From Bacteroidia bacterium (GTDB lineage: Bacteria; Bacteroidota; Bacteroidia; SXHM01): a stretch of DNA of 64,000 nt. Each line of letters begins with the position of its first letter. The stretch's first letter is position 1. The notes below the pieces were generated by a model. That model worked only from the letters and a program-made list of their open reading frames with translations, did not search any database and had not been told where the DNA came from. The position numbers and the translations under genes are program-made. Where the stretch lies: contig JAJVIC010000010.1 in assembly GCA_022072225.1 (NCBI GenBank), forward strand, positions 124,001 to 188,000, given 5' to 3'. Shown here piece by piece: positions 61,283-64,000 of this stretch.

Positions 61283-63160
61283 ATGGCGCACGAAAAGCAG
61301 CGATACAATTCTATTTACAGACTTATTATAGCCGCTTATGTGCTTGCTTGCATTTATTTTCTTGTTTTCTCGCACCACGGTTTTTTTCTTTTCAAAGCAA
61401 GTTATGAAGATTTGATAATTTGGTATCCCAACCACTACAATGCGATATATTTTTTCATTCAATCTTTTCACATCGGAATTGCAGCAACTTTCCTGGTTTT
61501 TATCTGGAAACTATGGCGCCATTCATCTGATTTTGTGCAACTGAAAAATAATTTTCTTGAATTTGTCCGCCAGGAAAAAAATGCCTTAATACAAAATGAT
61601 ACAGAAAAAAAATATAACTGTAAATATTTTAAAACTTTTATTGTAGCACAGATTTCATTGCTCCTGCTTTCATTAGGTATTTACTATGCTGTCCGGTATT
61701 CTTTGAATTCTTCAAATGGAGGTCTTTACCAGTTATACTTGAGTAGAACATATTTGATAGTTGCGCTGAACGGACTTGTTTTCTTCGCCTGGATTAACAG
61801 GAAATATGTTGTTACCATAGCAGTAAGGTTATTATTTACTCCTTCAGGCCCTTACAATCTGGCCGTTTACAGAATTGTATTTTTCATCATACTTGGAAAA
61901 GAATATCTGAACTATATTAATGATAAATTGCAATTCATTGAAAGCAAACCGCGCGAAGCGCTTCCTTTTATTGGGCGGCTGATTGATATAATGCCCATCA
62001 GTAAAGAACTTTACATGTATGTCTGCATTGCCGGAATTATTTCTTGTATTTTTTTGGTGTTTGGTTTATTTACCCGCTTTTTTCTTTTCCTGAACGCGAT
62101 ACTTGTGTTTTACATTATTTCAGTTCCAAATTTTTATGGTAAACTCTGGCATTCGCAGTTGCCGATTTGGATTTCATGGTTTTTAGTTTTTGCCCCGGTG
62201 TCAGATGTCTTTTCTTTGGACAGACTGTTTTTTAAAAGAAATGCTAAGCTTCAGAAGTCGCCTGATTATAATTTTCCGATAAAAATTATCTGGTTGCAAA
62301 TCGGTTTTATTTATTTCTGGTCGGGTTTTCACAAACTGAGTGATGGTGGGTTTGACTGGGCACTTAGCCAAAGCATGATAAACCAGGTTAGGCTCGAGTG
62401 GTTTGAAAATTTTGATCGGCTTCCTGTTTACCGATTTGATTTACATCCATGGCTGCTGTATGCGGGCGGATTGCTGGTGATATTTTTTGAACTGGTTTTC
62501 TGGATGTTGCTTTTCCATCGCTGGCTGAAATATGTGAGTATTATTGGAGGATTGCTCATGCACAATATTCTGAAAATGATTTTATACATAGGGTTTAAAG
62601 AACTGCAGATACAATATGTTGTGTTCATCAACTTTGAAAAAGTATTGATTTTCCTGAAAAAAAAGTTGTCAATTATTCCTGTTGCTGCTAAAATTCAAGA
62701 TATCAAACCTGACACAAACAGAAAATTGATTACAACATCGCTTGTTGTTTTTGGAATGAACTTTCTTTGCGGACTTTTCCAGATAAATTCTTTTCCATTT
62801 TCTGTTTATCCTACCTATTCCGAAATTATCCCTGCACAGAAAGAGTATTTGCATTATTCCATTTTAGATTCAGGAAAAGAAAACACCAATGTTTGGGAGT
62901 TAGGAAAAAATTCAGGATTTAACTGGGAACATTTTGCCCGGCTTGAATATGCAATAATCAAAAAGTATAATGAATATGGTAAAATAGACTCAATGGCTGT
63001 GAGTAAACAATGGCAATGGTGGACCAACCAATTACCTGAATTAAAAGAAGCTGATACAATTGATGTTTATATTTACAAACGTTCGCTGAATCCAGATTCG
63101 GCAAAAATTATTTCAAACAAGCGGTATTTATTCAGGCTGTATGTAAATGAAAATAAGTGA
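61283..63160 (+). CDS. HTTM (vitamin K carboxylase-like) membrane protein
   Basis: 625 residues with about 12 hydrophobic helices. Residues 1-190 are four extra helices. The HTTM domain covers about 200-480: SVPNFYGKLWHSQLPIWISW, WLQIGFIYFWSGFHKLSDGG, LHPWLLYAGGLLVIFFELVF. A periplasmic tail at about 505-625 begins FPFSVYPTYSEIIPAQKEYL. Such domains include the gamma-glutamyl carboxylase of animals and SdpB. The bacterial reaction is unknown. The tail resembles in layout the stand-alone 121-residue protein at 43062. It overlaps the next gene by 14 nt. Confidence 0.85.
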   Translation: MAHEKQRYNSIYRLIIAAYVLACIYFLVFSHHGFFLFKASYEDLIIWYPNHYNAIYFFIQSFHIGIAATFLVFIWKLWRHSSDFVQLKNNFLEFVRQEKNALIQNDTEKKYNCKYFKTFIVAQISLLLLSLGIYYAVRYSLNSSNGGLYQLYLSRTYLIVALNGLVFFAWINRKYVVTIAVRLLFTPSGPYNLAVYRIVFFIILGKEYLNYINDKLQFIESKPREALPFIGRLIDIMPISKELYMYVCIAGIISCIFLVFGLFTRFFLFLNAILVFYIISVPNFYGKLWHSQLPIWISWFLVFAPVSDVFSLDRLFFKRNAKLQKSPDYNFPIKIIWLQIGFIYFWSGFHKLSDGGFDWALSQSMINQVRLEWFENFDRLPVYRFDLHPWLLYAGGLLVIFFELVFWMLLFHRWLKYVSIIGGLLMHNILKMILYIGFKELQIQYVVFINFEKVLIFLKKKLSIIPVAAKIQDIKPDTNRKLITTSLVVFGMNFLCGLFQINSFPFSVYPTYSEIIPAQKEYLHYSILDSGKENTNVWELGKNSGFNWEHFARLEYAIIKKYNEYGKIDSMAVSKQWQWWTNQLPELKEADTIDVYIYKRSLNPDSAKIISNKRYLFRLYVNENK

Positions 63161-64000
63161 GAGAACAAAGCATATTTTAATATTCATTCTTGTAAACTCT
63201 GCGCTTCTGATTGTTTTTAAAGCAGTGTGGTTTCTTGAAAACTTTTCGGGAACATCACTGAGTGATATTCAGGAAATTTATCCAAGGTTTTACAAAGTTG
63301 TTTTTTTAATTGCTCATCAAACCTCCAATTGTATTGGCATCTGGTTTATATTATTTCTTTTTTTGAATGGATTACTCATTTATTTATTTGCTGGATTTTA
63401 TAATAAAAAAAGCGAAGTAGTTCTTGCAACTATTGTGGTTCTGCTGCTTTTTGCTGCTGCAGAATTTACATTACGCAAGTCGGGTTATAAGCCCGGAATA
63501 CATACATACGTCAGGTATTTTAACAGAGTTGATTCGCTTTATATAATGAAAGGTTTTGAGGCGGATGAAAACGGTATTTTTAAAGTGAGCAAAACAGCAG
63601 TTGATGAAATAAGAGAAAAAGTCAAAACAAAAGATTCTACATTAACTAAAAATCAAACACTTGAAGTTTATTCACTTGTTAATGAGCATATTGATTTGCT
63701 GAATAAAAAGCAAGACAACGAGTTTGCACATAACTATTACAAACTTGCTGTAACGGACAGCTCAAAATTATCAGAACTTGAAAAAACAGTTGTTGGATTT
63801 GTTTCTTCTCCCATTAACAGCGATGGTTTCAGAAGCATTGAGTTCAAACCATATGAGAATAAAAAGCCTAAAATTTTACTGATTGGTGATTCATTTACCT
63901 GGGGTCATTCGGCAACGGTGAAGTCTGGTTCGTTTGCAGATATTCTGCTGGCGCGCGGATACACTGTTTACAATGCCGGCATAAGCGGAACAGACGTTGC
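63147..64000 (+). CDS. Membrane SGNH/GDSL hydrolase, 3' end outside window
   Basis: The ATG at 63147, inside the end of the HTTM gene, opens a frame that continues past the right edge (284 codons seen). There are three hydrophobic helices at about 9-30, 60-80 and 90-110. A periplasmic region follows (about 115-235), then the SGNH block I KILLIGDSFTWGHSATVKSG, with Ser as probable nucleophile, and block II VYNAGISGTD. In surface-glycan clusters such proteins are often O-acetyl esterases or acyltransferase partners. The catalytic Asp-His pair lies beyond the window. Confidence 0.82.
   Translation, partial: MKISERTKHILIFILVNSALLIVFKAVWFLENFSGTSLSDIQEIYPRFYKVVFLIAHQTSNCIGIWFILFLFLNGLLIYLFAGFYNKKSEVVLATIVVLLLFAAAEFTLRKSGYKPGIHTYVRYFNRVDSLYIMKGFEADENGIFKVSKTAVDEIREKVKTKDSTLTKNQTLEVYSLVNEHIDLLNKKQDNEFAHNYYKLAVTDSSKLSELEKTVVGFVSSPINSDGFRSIEFKPYENKKPKILLIGDSFTWGHSATVKSGSFADILLARGYTVYNAGISGTDV

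Overview
The window reads as a piece of a Bacteroidota chromosome. Three kinds of evidence support this: proteins with type IX secretion (T9SS) C-terminal sorting domains, the gliding lipoprotein GldH next to the RicT/PSP1 protein and the DNA polymerase III delta' subunit, and promoters of the Bacteroidota type (TTTG, about 19 bp, TAnnTTTG). The DNA is A+T-rich and many genes start with TTG or GTG. I cannot place it below phylum. No tRNA, rRNA, insertion sequence, prophage or CRISPR array was seen.

1-5.5 kb (minus strand): the end of a TPR protein, a sugar-nucleotide nucleotidyltransferase, dUTPase, an O-antigen-type flippase, a heptosyltransferase-like GT9 enzyme and a LytTR response regulator. 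5.7-11.2 kb (plus strand): two large signalling proteins that both end in a SpoIIE-type PP2C phosphatase, one with a periplasmic beta-propeller sensor and one with TPRs. 11.2-18.5 kb (minus strand): a PLC-like phosphodiesterase, two T9SS cargo proteins, then gldH, ricT, holB and a Rieske oxygenase. 18.6-23.1 kb: a 1215-residue NtrY-like histidine kinase and a BtuF-like binding protein.

23.2-24.3 kb holds an unusual array of about ten 21-bp direct repeats in front of two small unrecognised genes. 24.3-29.2 kb (minus strand): a MORN/YwqK-like protein and a beta-oxidation operon (thiolase, T9SS cargo protein, FadB-like enzyme). 29.5-41 kb is one gene for a 3839-residue, Cys-rich, SprB-like adhesin with a type B T9SS signal. 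Its centre consists of seven tandem 531/540-bp units that are nearly identical at DNA level.

41-64 kb (nearly all plus strand) is a tightly packed, often translationally coupled cluster. It encodes a Wzm/Wzt-type ABC exporter, an SdpA/SdpB-like pair, four different double-stranded beta-helix oxygenases (PhyH, Asp/Asn hydroxylase, TauD-like, JmjC/cupin-like), a NeuD-like acetyltransferase, several glycosyltransferases, a radical SAM enzyme, a methyltransferase, UbiA (opposite strand), asparagine synthetase, a transglutaminase-like lipoprotein, two sugar epimerases (one very close to plant GDP-mannose 3,5-epimerase), a second HTTM protein and the start of an SGNH hydrolase. The most economical reading is synthesis, decoration and export of a surface glycan or glycoconjugate. 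The density of hydroxylases and the two HTTM proteins is not explained by a standard O-antigen pathway.

A second theme is short dispersed repeats. Some lie between genes, and three sit in frame inside genes as apparent insertions.
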